Source of the DNA: RDXT01 sp033762375
Lineage (GTDB): Bacteria > Bacteroidota > Bacteroidia > J057
DNA: 64,000 nt
Direction of reading: 5' to 3'
Assembly: GCA_033762375.1 (NCBI GenBank)
Contig: JANRLQ010000026.1
Span: 62,001 to 126,000, forward strand
The number at the start of each line of letters is the position of its first letter. Position 1 is the stretch's first letter. A program made the position numbers and the translations under genes. The notes under the pieces are model-generated. The model saw only the letters and a program-made list of their open reading frames with translations. It ran no database searches and had not been told where the DNA came from. This document shows positions 32,975 through 41,976 of the stretch, one piece after another.

Positions 32975-32982
32975 TACTTTTG
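32951..32982 (+). promoter_or_regulatory. Promoter of the DUF151-UVR gene
   Basis: TTTG (32951-32954), exactly 20 bases, then TACTTTTG (32975-32982), one of the best consensus matches in the window. It precedes the GTG start at 33011 by 28 bases. Confidence 0.75.
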
Positions 32983-33010
32983 ATGAGGGGTTGAATATAT
33001 TCTGGAACAG

Positions 33011-33643
33011 GTGAAAAAAATTCGGTTAGAGATCATCGGTCTGTCCTCCAGCCATTCACAGATTGGCCACTACGCACTCGTCCTGGGAGAGGTAGGGGGT
33101 AACCGCCGCCTGCCCATTATCATCGGGGGAGCTGAAGCACAGGCGATTGCGCTTGAGCTGGAAAGCATCAAAACCAACCGGCCGATGACCCATGATCTGA
33201 TCTATAACCTTGCCCGGCACTTTGATCTCAATCTCCTGGAGGTAGTCATCAACGACCTGCACGAAGGTATTTTTTATGCCCGCCTCATCATTGAGGCCAA
33301 CCGGGAAATACACGAGATGGACAGCCGCCCCAGTGATGCTGTCGCCATCGGGGTGCGTTTTAAGGCGCCAATCTACACCTACGAAAATGTCCTGGCGGAG
33401 GCCGGTATCATCATCGAGGACGAGGAGGAAAGCGAACAAACCCCCAGAGAAGATTTTTCTTTGGCCGAAATCGAACAGTCTGACCCGGAAGAAGAGGAAG
33501 ACTCCCGCCCCCGAACCCGAGCCGGGTCCAACCAGGAGCGGATCAAACAACTCCAGACCGAACTGACCGAAGCCCTCACGGGAGAAGACTACGAAAAAGC
33601 CGCCCGTATCCGGGACGAAATCAAGCGGCTTTCCGGGAATTAG
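33011..33643 (+). CDS. DUF151 bifunctional-nuclease-domain protein with UVR motif
   Basis: A 210-residue protein with a GTG start, supported by a promoter 28 bases upstream. Residues 1-130 form the DUF151 domain (LPIIIGGAEAQAIALELE, HEMDSRPSDAVAIGVRFKAP), related to bifunctional nucleases with RNase/DNase activity in plants. An acidic linker (about 137-165) leads to a C-terminal UvrB/UvrC-type helical hairpin (LTEALTGEDYEKAARIRDEI). This combination is typical of Bacteroidota. A role in nucleic-acid handling is inferred from the domains. The stop lies just before the palindrome at 33651. Confidence 0.88.
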   Translation: MKKIRLEIIGLSSSHSQIGHYALVLGEVGGNRRLPIIIGGAEAQAIALELESIKTNRPMTHDLIYNLARHFDLNLLEVVINDLHEGIFYARLIIEANREIHEMDSRPSDAVAIGVRFKAPIYTYENVLAEAGIIIEDEEESEQTPREDFSLAEIEQSDPEEEEDSRPRTRAGSNQERIKQLQTELTEALTGEDYEKAARIRDEIKRLSGN

Positions 33644-33650
33644 GTTACCA

Positions 33651-33681
33651 GGTTTACTAAACCTTCGAGGTTTAGTAAACC
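33651..33681. repeat. Third REP-like palindrome between convergent genes
   Basis: Arms GGTTTACTAAACCT (33651-33664) and AGGTTTAGTAAACC (33668-33681) with loop TCG. A partial third arm (TTCGAAGTTTAAACC) follows, and an outer AGGTTAC/GTAACCT pair encloses the whole. Both neighbouring stop codons lie at its edges. It probably acts as a bidirectional terminator and belongs to the same family as the copies at 4061 and 7142. Confidence 0.75.
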
Positions 33682-33695
33682 TTCGAAGTTTAAAC

Positions 33696-35786
33696 CTAGT
33701 AACCTAGCAACGCTTCTAACATTGCACGTACCTTGTCAGGATTGGGGAGCATATGAGCTTCCAGGCTTGCATTGAGGGGGATAGCAGGATACGGCAAAGC
33801 ACCCAGCGTCATCACGGGGGCATCCAGCCACTCAAAAGCATGGCGGCCAATGCGGCCAGCCAGCGCCTCAGCAAAAGAATTGGGCAAGACCTCTTCTGTC
33901 AGTACCAGTACCCGTCCGTGGGTGCGGGCCGCTGCCAGTACCATCTCCCAGTCCAGGGGTTCCAGCGTACGCAGATCGAGGACCTCTACCTGCCCCGGAA
34001 ATGCCGCAGCAGCCTGTCGGGCCCAGTGTACCCCCATACCATACGTGACCACTACACAGGTCTCTCCGTTGGCGATCCGCTCAGGGGCAGCCGCGAGGTG
34101 TACCCGGGCCTTGCCGAGCGGGATCACATAGTCATCAGCCGGCTCAGGTGTCTTGGCGTCGCGACTCCCGGGTGCCTTACTCCAGTACAGGCCTTTGTGC
34201 TCAAACATCACCACCGGATTGGGGTCCAGAAAAGCAGCCCGCATGAGCCCTTTCATGTCAGCTGCATTAGAGGGGTATACAACTTTTACCCCCCGGATTG
34301 TCAGGACCGCAGACTCAATGCTGGAAGAATGAAAAGGGCCTCCGCTGCCATAGGCACCTGTTGGCACCCGGATCAGGGTTTGCACCGGCCATTTGCCATT
34401 GGACAAAAAATATGACCGGCTCACCTCTGCAAATAACTGATTCAGCCCCGGCCACATATAATCTGCAAATTGTATCTCCACAATGGGCTTACACCCGACG
34501 GCTGACATCCCGACTGTACTGCCAATGATATACGCCTCCTGAATAGGGGTATTAAATACCCGCTCCTGTCCATACTTCCCTGCCAGCAGAGCTGCCTCCC
34601 GAAACACCCCCCCCAGCGTGCCGCCCACATCCTGTCCGTACAGAACCGCCTCCGGGCAGGTCGCCAGTATCCTCTCCACGGCATGCAGGGCTGCATCCAC
34701 CATGACTACCTCCTCGGCACCATCAGGGCACCGGTCACCTTGCTCAGCAGAGACAGGGGTAGGCGCGTATATATGTGCATCGAGGTTTTCTGGCTGGGGC
34801 TCAGGCGCGAGAAGGGCACGAGCCAGGTCGTCTTCGACTGCCTGCCGGGCTGCCTGGCGGATTTGCTCCAGGTCCGGAGCTGTCCAGCCTGTGGCAATCA
34901 GGGCTGTATAAAGCCGCTCCAGCGGATCCAGCAACATATGATCGGCCAGGTCATCCCGGTACCACTCCTTGCGGACACCGCTGGTGTGGTGATTGAGCAG
35001 AGGCACCCGGGCCCGTACCAGGAAGGGACGGCGCTCTGTCCGGATGATGTCCAATACCTCCGCCAGGGTGGTATAAGAGGCTGCAAAGTCGGCTCCGTCT
35101 ACCTGGCGGGTCTCGATCCCCTGAAAACCGGACACAAAGGTCACAGCATCCTGGGCATACATCTCAGCCCCCCGGGCCGAGATGCCCCAGCCATTGTCCT
35201 GGACCAGGTACAGGATCGGAAACTGATGCAGGGCAGCCATTTGAAGAGCTTCAGATACTTCCCCCTCGGTCATACTACCATCACCCAGCGAGCACACTAC
35301 CACTGGACGATCTGCAACGGCAGCATATACATCAAGCCCCTGCTCTTCCCGATACTTCATTCCCTGGGCTATACCCGTCGCCGGGATTGCCTGCATACCT
35401 GTTGCGGATGACTGGTGGATGATCTTAGGTTTATCAGGATCCCGCAGGCTGGGGTGGCTATAGTAGGTGCGTCCTCCGCTGAAGGGGTCCGCCCCCCGCG
35501 CCAGGAGTTGGAGCATGAGATCATACGGACGCATGCCGATCCCCAGGAGCATCGCATCGTCCCGGTAGTAAGGCGATACAAAATCTGAGGGCCTGAGCAA
35601 GAGCCCCAGCGCTACCTGGACTGCCTCATGGCCCCGTGCAGTAGCGTGGACATACTTGCCCGTGACGGCCTTCTGATGCTCATACAAGTCGGCCATCGCG
35701 GCAGCCGTACACATAAGCCGCCAGGCAGCAGGAATAACCTCAGGGGGCAGAGATGCCAGGACAGATGGGGAGGAGGACTGAATCAT
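33696..35786 (-). CDS. 2-oxoisovalerate/2-oxoacid dehydrogenase E1, fused alpha and beta subunits
   Basis: A 696-residue fusion. Residues about 1-325 are the thiamine-diphosphate alpha chain (VSPYYRDDAMLLGIGMRP; ThDP motif GDGSMTEGEVSEALQMAALH ending near QDNGWGIS). Residues about 355-696 are the beta chain (VLYGQDVGGTLGGVFREA, FNTPIQEAYIIGSTVGMS, IRVPTGAYGSGGPFHSSS, LDLRTLEPLDWEMVL). It decarboxylates branched-chain or related 2-oxoacids and hands the acyl group to the lipoyl E2, which is not encoded nearby. The fusion of alpha and beta chains is common in Bacteroidota. HMG-CoA lyase at 39965 fits the same leucine-degradation route. Confidence 0.9.
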   Translation of the reverse strand: MIQSSSPSVLASLPPEVIPAAWRLMCTAAAMADLYEHQKAVTGKYVHATARGHEAVQVALGLLLRPSDFVSPYYRDDAMLLGIGMRPYDLMLQLLARGADPFSGGRTYYSHPSLRDPDKPKIIHQSSATGMQAIPATGIAQGMKYREEQGLDVYAAVADRPVVVCSLGDGSMTEGEVSEALQMAALHQFPILYLVQDNGWGISARGAEMYAQDAVTFVSGFQGIETRQVDGADFAASYTTLAEVLDIIRTERRPFLVRARVPLLNHHTSGVRKEWYRDDLADHMLLDPLERLYTALIATGWTAPDLEQIRQAARQAVEDDLARALLAPEPQPENLDAHIYAPTPVSAEQGDRCPDGAEEVVMVDAALHAVERILATCPEAVLYGQDVGGTLGGVFREAALLAGKYGQERVFNTPIQEAYIIGSTVGMSAVGCKPIVEIQFADYMWPGLNQLFAEVSRSYFLSNGKWPVQTLIRVPTGAYGSGGPFHSSSIESAVLTIRGVKVVYPSNAADMKGLMRAAFLDPNPVVMFEHKGLYWSKAPGSRDAKTPEPADDYVIPLGKARVHLAAAPERIANGETCVVVTYGMGVHWARQAAAAFPGQVEVLDLRTLEPLDWEMVLAAARTHGRVLVLTEEVLPNSFAEALAGRIGRHAFEWLDAPVMTLGALPYPAIPLNASLEAHMLPNPDKVRAMLEALLGY

Positions 35787-36007
35787 CTTGTAGGGCTAGT
35801 GCTCAAAAATAGCCATAATCATGAATTTTACCTAATGACCGTTAGGGGGAGTTACAACTGGCAGGTGAAGGCACGGTAGTCCCCAGGCCTTTTTGAGCCT
35901 GACGTAGGATTGAAGTAGGGGCAAATATGGCGCCATCAGGCGCTGCGCCGATCTTGGCGGAGATGACCGGGTGTCCGGGTATCAACAACCTTTAATGTAC
36001 AAACTGT

Positions 36008-38560
36008 ATGAATCGTATCTTGTGGTTCGGCATAAGCTGGATCATCCTGTGCCCGGCGGGCCTGGCCCAGGACCAACTCTGGGGTACCACCCACCCCTAT
36101 AACAACAACCTCGAAGGCGGCACTGTATTTCGGGTCGCAGCGGACGGGACGGGATTCCAGACCGTATATCAGTTTCCTAACGGGATCGGGGGCACCTGGC
36201 ATCCCTCCTACTTTGTAGGTTCGGATGATAAATTGTATGGCTTCACGACAGGCTACCTGGGGTTAGGTGGAGCTGTGATCCGCATGAACCTCGACGGGAG
36301 TCACCCTGAAAAACTCTTGGGATTTGTCCCTGCAGACGCCCATATCGGGCTGTTCCCGACAGATATCCTGGAGGGCAGTGACGGGCGGCTTTATATTGCG
36401 GTGACGGGCAATACTGAAGGTAGTTTTTCCGGAGGGTCTATTTTTTCCATCAACCGGGACGGGACCGACCGCCAATTGTTGTACAGCTACCAGCTCCAGA
36501 GCACTGACCCCTTGCCGGTAAAATTTGGGTTTACCCGCCTGCTGGAGGGCCCGGACGGGTGGTTGTACGGGATTGGTTCCCAGATCACCCAGCAGGGGTT
36601 TCCCGTCCTGCTGGAGTCGTATATTTTTCGGATACAAAAAAATGGGAGTGGATTTACCTACCTGAAAACCTTCCCGCCAGGCACGGCTCCTACCTGGCTT
36701 ATCGCCGGACCTGACGGCACCCTGTACGGAGTCCTTGACAGCTTAGAAGATGTTGTGTTCAGGATGCAGCCTGACGGTAGCGCATACACCGTGATTCATA
36801 CCTTCACGGCTACCCTGGACCCGACAGACCCTGAAAACCCGCTTCCAACCCTGATCCTGCACAGCAACAACCGGCTCTACGGGATGACCTTCAACGGAGG
36901 TACCGCCAATTACGGCACCCTGTATTCCCTCAGTACCACCGGTGGGATCGTGCTGGAGCATGGATTTGCCAATGCCTCGCTGGGTACAGGGCGGCTTCGC
37001 AGCGAATCAGACGGGAGCGTATATGGCATCTCACAGGCTGACATTGTGGATTTTTCGGGATTTGTGTTCCGGTTTCAACCCGGCGGAGGCTACCAGCAAC
37101 TCTACCTCTACTCCTATGCCCAGCGGGCTGTAACTGGACGTAATCCCACCGGAGCCCCGTTTTTGTATCAGGGGCAGCTATATGGTATCGCCACAACGGA
37201 AGGCCCAGACCGGAACGGGGTGTTGTTTCGGATCAATCCAGCCACCGGCACATACGACCCTTATTATGCACTGAGTGGTGTGCCTGTAGGCGCCAACCCA
37301 CAGGGTGCGCTGCTCCGGCATGATGACAAGTGGTTTGGGGTCAATCTTTCAGGTACTTACTCCGCATCCGGCGCTGGCGTATCGCCGGGTTGTGTTTTCA
37401 GCATGGCCGCAGATGGTACCAGCGCCAGGACGGTGTACAGCCTGGACTATCCCGAGGGATTATTTCCGAGCGGAGGTATTGTCAGCGACGCACAAGACTA
37501 TCTGTACGGTGTGGCATCCAGTGACGGCGGTGCCGGGTATGGAACGATCTTCAGGGTGAAAACCGATGGGACAGGGGCACAGACCCTGCATACTTTTTCA
37601 TTGACGGATGGGGCTTATCCCAGTCATCGCCTGACGTGGGGGCCGGGAAACCAACTTTTTGGGGTGACCAGCCGCGGCGGGACGGCAGATCAGGGCATAA
37701 TCTTCCGGATCGGAGCCGATGGCACGGGGTTCATGGTACTGCATGCCTTCACCGGGCCTGATGGGACCTATCCATCCGGGGCACTCACCTACGCCCCTGA
37801 CGGCCTGCTGTATGGCGTGACCGAAAGCGGAGGTAGCACATCAGCGGGGACAATCTTCCGGATCAATCCCGACGGCACCGGATTTCAGGTACTCTATGAC
37901 CTGAGCAGCCTCGCAGGCGCCAGCCAACCACAAGGTGCCTTGTATGTACATACGGACGGGCGCCTGATAGGGGCCCTGACATATGGGGAGGCGGTCGGCT
38001 CATGCGGGGCTATATTTTCCATACAGGCTGATGGACAGCAATTTACGATCCTGAGAGAATTTGTCTCTACGGATTTCAGCCTATGTCGGCCAACAGGAAG
38101 CCTGAAGGCTGGCTCTGACGGATTTCTCTATGGGATGGCCGCCGCCGGTAGTGACCCGCTGACCACCTCGGGCGGCGTATACAAGATCAGCCCGGACGGA
38201 CAGACGCTCTCTGTTGTGCATGCTTTTGACTACCTGACGGGGTACTATGGGGATGAAATCACGGTGGTGGAAAACCCGCTGGCGATCGCGCAGGCATCAC
38301 TGCCAGCGGATCTGGACATCCGGCTCGCCAATCCCATGTCTCAGGCTGCGGCCCAGGTCACCCTCACCAGCCAGACAGTCCGCCCCTTGACCCTGTCCCT
38401 CCATGATGGTACAGGACGTGTGATCTGGACCACAACCCCCGCCCCCCTCATACCCGGCGTCCCCGTGGCCCTGACACTACCCGTGGCGCACCTGCCGGAT
38501 GGCTTGTACCTCCTTACTTTTGCGGACAAAAAGGCTGGCAGTATAGCCACAAACTCCTGA
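36008..38560 (+). CDS. Large secreted repeat protein with T9SS-like sorting tail
   Basis: An 850-residue protein with a signal peptide (MNRILWFGISWIILCPAGLA). About a dozen repeats of 50-60 residues fill the chain, each with L-Y-G-V/M-T-x-x-G-G, then G-T-I-F-R-I-x-x-D-G-T-G-F and a following F-x-x-x-D-G-x-x-P-x-G strand (e.g. GTIFRVKTDGTGAQTLHTF). This predicts a beta-propeller-like or stacked-sheet structure. The last 80 residues (VTLTSQTVRPLTLSLHDGTG, then LPDGLYLLTFADKKAG) resemble a type A type IX sorting domain, so the protein should be secreted to the cell surface. No catalytic motif is seen. Confidence 0.82.
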   Translation: MNRILWFGISWIILCPAGLAQDQLWGTTHPYNNNLEGGTVFRVAADGTGFQTVYQFPNGIGGTWHPSYFVGSDDKLYGFTTGYLGLGGAVIRMNLDGSHPEKLLGFVPADAHIGLFPTDILEGSDGRLYIAVTGNTEGSFSGGSIFSINRDGTDRQLLYSYQLQSTDPLPVKFGFTRLLEGPDGWLYGIGSQITQQGFPVLLESYIFRIQKNGSGFTYLKTFPPGTAPTWLIAGPDGTLYGVLDSLEDVVFRMQPDGSAYTVIHTFTATLDPTDPENPLPTLILHSNNRLYGMTFNGGTANYGTLYSLSTTGGIVLEHGFANASLGTGRLRSESDGSVYGISQADIVDFSGFVFRFQPGGGYQQLYLYSYAQRAVTGRNPTGAPFLYQGQLYGIATTEGPDRNGVLFRINPATGTYDPYYALSGVPVGANPQGALLRHDDKWFGVNLSGTYSASGAGVSPGCVFSMAADGTSARTVYSLDYPEGLFPSGGIVSDAQDYLYGVASSDGGAGYGTIFRVKTDGTGAQTLHTFSLTDGAYPSHRLTWGPGNQLFGVTSRGGTADQGIIFRIGADGTGFMVLHAFTGPDGTYPSGALTYAPDGLLYGVTESGGSTSAGTIFRINPDGTGFQVLYDLSSLAGASQPQGALYVHTDGRLIGALTYGEAVGSCGAIFSIQADGQQFTILREFVSTDFSLCRPTGSLKAGSDGFLYGMAAAGSDPLTTSGGVYKISPDGQTLSVVHAFDYLTGYYGDEITVVENPLAIAQASLPADLDIRLANPMSQAAAQVTLTSQTVRPLTLSLHDGTGRVIWTTTPAPLIPGVPVALTLPVAHLPDGLYLLTFADKKAGSIATNS

Positions 38561-38589
38561 TATCCAACCAATAACCACCCTAACCATGT

Positions 38590-38618
38590 ACCTGCCGGAC
38601 GGATTCAAACCGGCAGGT
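38590..38618 (+). terminator. Hairpin after the repeat protein
   Basis: A 9-bp stem (ACCTGCCGG 38590-38598 with its complement 38610-38618) and an 11-base loop lie 29 bases after the stop. There is no T-run, so its function as a terminator is uncertain. Confidence 0.4.
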
Positions 38619-38750
38619 GCATACCTGTGACTGCCGATATAAAGGGTATGATGTAAGAAAAAAACCTTTTCTGGCATCCGAATATTTGGCCACACAAAAA
38701 CTACCCGGCAGGATTGTTCGTTGTCAGGGAAGACCTTTAATCTTTCATCC

Positions 38751-39197
38751 ATGATACCGTACCTCCTGATCACAACCCTGCTGATGAGCTCCCTGTCCAC
38801 AGCTCCGTCAATGCCCGGCACCAGCCAGCGTATCGAACTCCACGTTTCGCATATCCGCAGCAGCAAAGGGAATATCCGGGTAGGTGTTTTTCTCAACAAC
38901 GAGTCATTTAAGCAGGAAAATCCCGCGCAGCGGATTGAGATTCCTAAAACCAACCTGGTGAATGGGTCTATTCATGCCAGCCTTGACCTTCCACCGGGGG
39001 TTTATGGCCTTTCGCTGCTGGATGACGAAAACGGGAACGGCAAAATGGACTTCAACATGGTCGGCTGGCCGCTTGAAGGCTTTGGGTTTTCCAACTATTA
39101 TCACACAGGTTTTACCAAGCCAAATTTCACACAGTTTCAATTCAAGCTTGCCCCCGACGGACCGAAACAGGTGGAGGTCAGCATACGGTATATGTAG
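38751..39197 (+). CDS. DUF2141 family secreted protein
   Basis: The protein has 148 residues from the ATG at 38751, with a leader (MIPYLLITTLLMSSLSTAPS). The mature domain shows the DUF2141 pattern: IELHVSHIRSSKGNIRVGVF, then LPPGVYGLSLLDDENGNGKM, and the closing PLEGFGFSNYYH plus F-K-L strand. DUF2141 is a small periplasmic or outer-membrane beta domain of unknown function. It is monocistronic. Confidence 0.85.
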   Translation: MIPYLLITTLLMSSLSTAPSMPGTSQRIELHVSHIRSSKGNIRVGVFLNNESFKQENPAQRIEIPKTNLVNGSIHASLDLPPGVYGLSLLDDENGNGKMDFNMVGWPLEGFGFSNYYHTGFTKPNFTQFQFKLAPDGPKQVEVSIRYM

Positions 39198-39272
39198 GAT
39201 CCCGGGAAAACAGACAGGCTGATTTATCAGGAAAAAATTATCCGGGTGTATCTGAATTTCCCGCACTGCTCC

Positions 39273-39280
39273 TACCTTTG
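39273..39280 (+). promoter_or_regulatory. -7 box upstream of the helical lipoprotein
   Basis: TACCTTTG matches the -7 consensus. A clear TTG at the proper distance is missing. It would give a leader of about 48 bases before 39335. Confidence 0.4.
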
Positions 39281-39334
39281 CGGCGCAGACCGGATTTCCG
39301 GCCCTGTGGAAATATGTACTTGTAACTTATCTGT

Positions 39335-39904
39335 ATGAAAACCGCACGCCACCTTTCATTTCTGGCCCTGGCACTTGTTTTTGTTGCCTGTGGCCCCGAC
39401 ACGACCCAGCTCCAGGCAGACGTCACTGCACTGGACAAAACCTGGACCGAAACAACCGCCGCTGTTGAGAAATGGTCTCAAAACCTGCTGACAGAGCAGG
39501 GGCAGTTTCAGTCTATGCTGAATGCTATCGAAATACCTGCCGATGCCAAAGCCAAGCTGAAGCCCGCAGAGGCCGCCCGCCTGGATTCTATTGCCTCCAA
39601 TGCACAGGTTCAGGTGAGCCAATTTGCTGATATCCAGGGCGAAGTAAGCGCATTTGTGACAAGCTGGCAGGAAAAAACCGAGGCCCTGCAGGCCCTGAAG
39701 GACCAACTGGCCGCCAAAAAAATCGAAGACCTGCCCAAAGCCACCCAGGAAGTAACGGCACTGGCAGAGGCCGCAGCGGCTGCCAAGACGACCCTCGGGG
39801 AGTGGGACCAGACACTGGATGCGGTCAAAGCATCTGCGCTTGAGGCGCTGACAGCCTATAAGGCAGTAGCGGGTCCGCTGATCAACCCTGCGGCTAAAAA
39901 ATAA
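39335..39904 (+). CDS. Alpha-helical lipoprotein
   Basis: A 189-residue lipoprotein with lipobox FVAC (Cys about 19). The mature chain is nearly all charged heptad-like helix (LQADVTALDKTWTETTAAVE, ALKDQLAAKKIEDLPKATQE) and Ala-rich segments, so a long helical hairpin or coiled coil in the periplasm is likely. No enzymatic motif is present. It has its own -7 box upstream and a strong terminator downstream. Confidence 0.68.
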   Translation: MKTARHLSFLALALVFVACGPDTTQLQADVTALDKTWTETTAAVEKWSQNLLTEQGQFQSMLNAIEIPADAKAKLKPAEAARLDSIASNAQVQVSQFADIQGEVSAFVTSWQEKTEALQALKDQLAAKKIEDLPKATQEVTALAEAAAAAKTTLGEWDQTLDAVKASALEALTAYKAVAGPLINPAAKK

Positions 39905-39929
39905 TACGATCTCGTAGCAAATGTTTGTA

Positions 39930-39951
39930 CAGGCAGCCCGTTGGCTGCCTG
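39930..39951 (+). terminator. Rho-independent terminator
   Basis: A 9-bp stem (CAGGCAGCC 39930-39938 with its complement 39943-39951), 4-base loop, then TTTTCG. It ends the lipoprotein gene and lies just before the stop of the convergent HMG-CoA lyase gene. Confidence 0.8.
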
Positions 39952-39964
39952 TTTTCGTAGTATT

Positions 39965-40834
39965 TCACCCAAACACCTCCGCAGCCAGGGCCTGTGCCTC
40001 TGTCCAGGCTGCTTCATCCAGGGCCAGCTTCACCCCCCGTCCGGCACAAAATGTGATAAAACTTTCGGTCGAGATATTGCCTACCAGCTCGTCCTTGGCA
40101 AAGGGGCACCCGCCGTATCCATTCAGGGCGGTATCAAATCGCCGGCAGCCCTGATCCCAGGCAGCAGCCAGCTTGGCCTGCCGGTCCTCCGGCCGCGCGT
40201 GAAAATGTGCCCCCCATTGTATCTCCGGCAACCGGGGCATCAGCGTCCCGAGCAGATGGGCGATGGTCTCCGGGGTGGACGAACCCACCGTATCTGCCAG
40301 CGCCAGGGTACGAATCCCATATCCCGCCAGGGTATCTGCCCACTGCTCCACGATCTCCGGCGACCAGGGATCTCCATAGGGATTGCCAAAGGCCATTGAG
40401 AGATACACGACCAGCGATTTTCCTGACCGTATGCAGACTTCCTGTAGCTCCTGTACCAGGATAAGGGAGTCCGCAACAGACCGCTGGGTATTACGCTGCT
40501 GAAAGGTCTCCGAGACCGAAAACGGATACCCGATGTCGTGTATGGCTGGATACTGTGCTGCGGTTTCAGCACCTCTGAGGTTAGCGACGATGGCCAGCAG
40601 CCGGGTATGGGTCGTGCTGAGGTCCAGCCCAGCCAGCACCTCAGGTGTATCTGCCAGTTGGGGGATAGCCTTAGGTGATACAAAACTCCCGAAGTCCAGG
40701 GTATGAAATCCTACCCGGAGCAGGGCGTTGAGGTAACGGATCTTCTTTGCAGTGGGAATCGGAATCAGAATACCCTGCATCGCGTCCCGTGGACACTCGA
40801 CGAGCTGAAGGTCAGGTGCAGATGTGGTCATCAT
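39965..40834 (-). CDS. mvaB: Hydroxymethylglutaryl-CoA lyase
   Basis: A 289-residue TIM-barrel enzyme cleaving HMG-CoA to acetyl-CoA and acetoacetate, the last step of leucine breakdown. The N-terminal motif reads VECPRDAMQG (family GPRDGLQ; the Arg and Asp are kept). Metal-binding His residues are in WGAHFHARPED. The catalytic Cys loop is NGYGGCPFAKDELVGN. Length is normal. It is divergent from proB. The 2-oxoacid dehydrogenase fusion 4 kb away would work in the same pathway. Confidence 0.87.
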   Translation of the reverse strand: MMTTSAPDLQLVECPRDAMQGILIPIPTAKKIRYLNALLRVGFHTLDFGSFVSPKAIPQLADTPEVLAGLDLSTTHTRLLAIVANLRGAETAAQYPAIHDIGYPFSVSETFQQRNTQRSVADSLILVQELQEVCIRSGKSLVVYLSMAFGNPYGDPWSPEIVEQWADTLAGYGIRTLALADTVGSSTPETIAHLLGTLMPRLPEIQWGAHFHARPEDRQAKLAAAWDQGCRRFDTALNGYGGCPFAKDELVGNISTESFITFCAGRGVKLALDEAAWTEAQALAAEVFG

Positions 40835-40932
40835 GTACAGTCGCCTAAAATATCCTCCCGGCAGGAGGGTGAATTGTTCCTGTAAATCTACTTTTTTTGC
40901 AAGGTACTTTCACATTCTCTCCCAGAATCCCT

Positions 40933-41970
40933 ATGTCCAGGCCCATCCTTGTCCTCAAAGCCGGTACCGCCTCTATCACCCGCCCAGATGGCTCACTAGA
41001 TGAGCCTGTGATGGTGGACATGGCTGCTCAGATAGCCCGGCTTCATGCAGACTACCGGGTGCTGATCGTGTCTTCGGGCGCAGTGGGCGCGGGCAAACGT
41101 TTTCTTCCGGCTTATTCCGGGCAGATCACCGAGCGCAAGGCTGCTGCCGCCATTGGCAATCCCCTGCTGATGAACAAGTACGCACAGTTTTTAGCCCCAT
41201 ATGGGATTGCTATTGCCCAGAGCCTCTGTGAGCGGCAGCACTTCGCCAACCGTACCCAGTTTTTGCAGCTCCGGGATACATTTGAGACCCTCTGGGACAA
41301 CCAGATTATCCCCATTGCCAATGAAAATGACGTCGTCAGCAACCGGGAGCTGAAGTTTTCTGACAATGACGAACTCGCGACCCTGATGGCGGTCGGTTTT
41401 GGAGCTTCGCTCCTGCTGCTGGGTACTTCTGTCCCGGGGGTACTGGATGCACAGGGGCAGGTGGTGCGGGAGATTGCCCGGTTTGATGCGGCCGTGCTGG
41501 GGCTGGCGACCCGCGAGACCTCCGGGACCGGGCTGGGCGGGATGATTTCTAAGCTCACCTTTGCCCGGCTGGCCACCCGTATGGGAATCCGGACGGTGAT
41601 ATTCGGGGTGCGCACCCCTGGCAGTATCCTCAGGGCTGTAGCCGGAGAGACGGGTACCATATGCCTGCCGCAGGAGACACATCTGTCCTCTCGCAGCAAG
41701 TGGCTGGGCAGTGGCAGCCTCGTGATCGGGCGGATCGAGGTGGATGCTGGTGCCTGTGAGGCACTCATGCGGCGGCGCAGCCTGCTGGCTGTAGGGGTGC
41801 GTGCCGTACCCGATGAGTTTGACAGCGGGGAGGTGGTAGAGATCGCCCCGGAGGGGGGGCTTCCTTTTGCTGTGGCGCGGGTCAGACTCTCCTCAGCAGA
41901 GATCCTGGACCGCATGGGCATACATAATGTCGAGATTGCCCACGCGGACGACATCGTCCTGCTGGACTGA
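40933..41970 (+). CDS. proB: Glutamate 5-kinase
   Basis: The protein has 345 residues from the ATG at 40933, preferred over an upstream in-frame start. It catalyses the first step of proline synthesis, phosphorylating glutamate. The amino-acid kinase domain (about 1-235) shows VLKAGTASIT, VSSGAVGAGKRFL, NENDVVSNRELKFSDNDELA (glutamate and feedback site) and TGLGGMISKLTFA. The C-terminal part is the PUA domain (FDSGEVVEIAPEGGLPFAVA), as in full-length ProB. proA is not adjacent. Confidence 0.93.
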   Translation: MSRPILVLKAGTASITRPDGSLDEPVMVDMAAQIARLHADYRVLIVSSGAVGAGKRFLPAYSGQITERKAAAAIGNPLLMNKYAQFLAPYGIAIAQSLCERQHFANRTQFLQLRDTFETLWDNQIIPIANENDVVSNRELKFSDNDELATLMAVGFGASLLLLGTSVPGVLDAQGQVVREIARFDAAVLGLATRETSGTGLGGMISKLTFARLATRMGIRTVIFGVRTPGSILRAVAGETGTICLPQETHLSSRSKWLGSGSLVIGRIEVDAGACEALMRRRSLLAVGVRAVPDEFDSGEVVEIAPEGGLPFAVARVRLSSAEILDRMGIHNVEIAHADDIVLLD

Positions 41971-41976
41971 AATACC

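Noticed and set aside
36008..38560. Possible CRISPR-like or DNA-level tandem repeat
   Set aside because: The repetition is at the protein level with variable codons; there are no identical spaced repeats.
39965..40834. Alternative call of HMG-CoA lyase as homocitrate or isopropylmalate synthase
   Set aside because: The short length, the single catalytic domain and the late GGCPFAKDE Cys loop favour HMG-CoA lyase.
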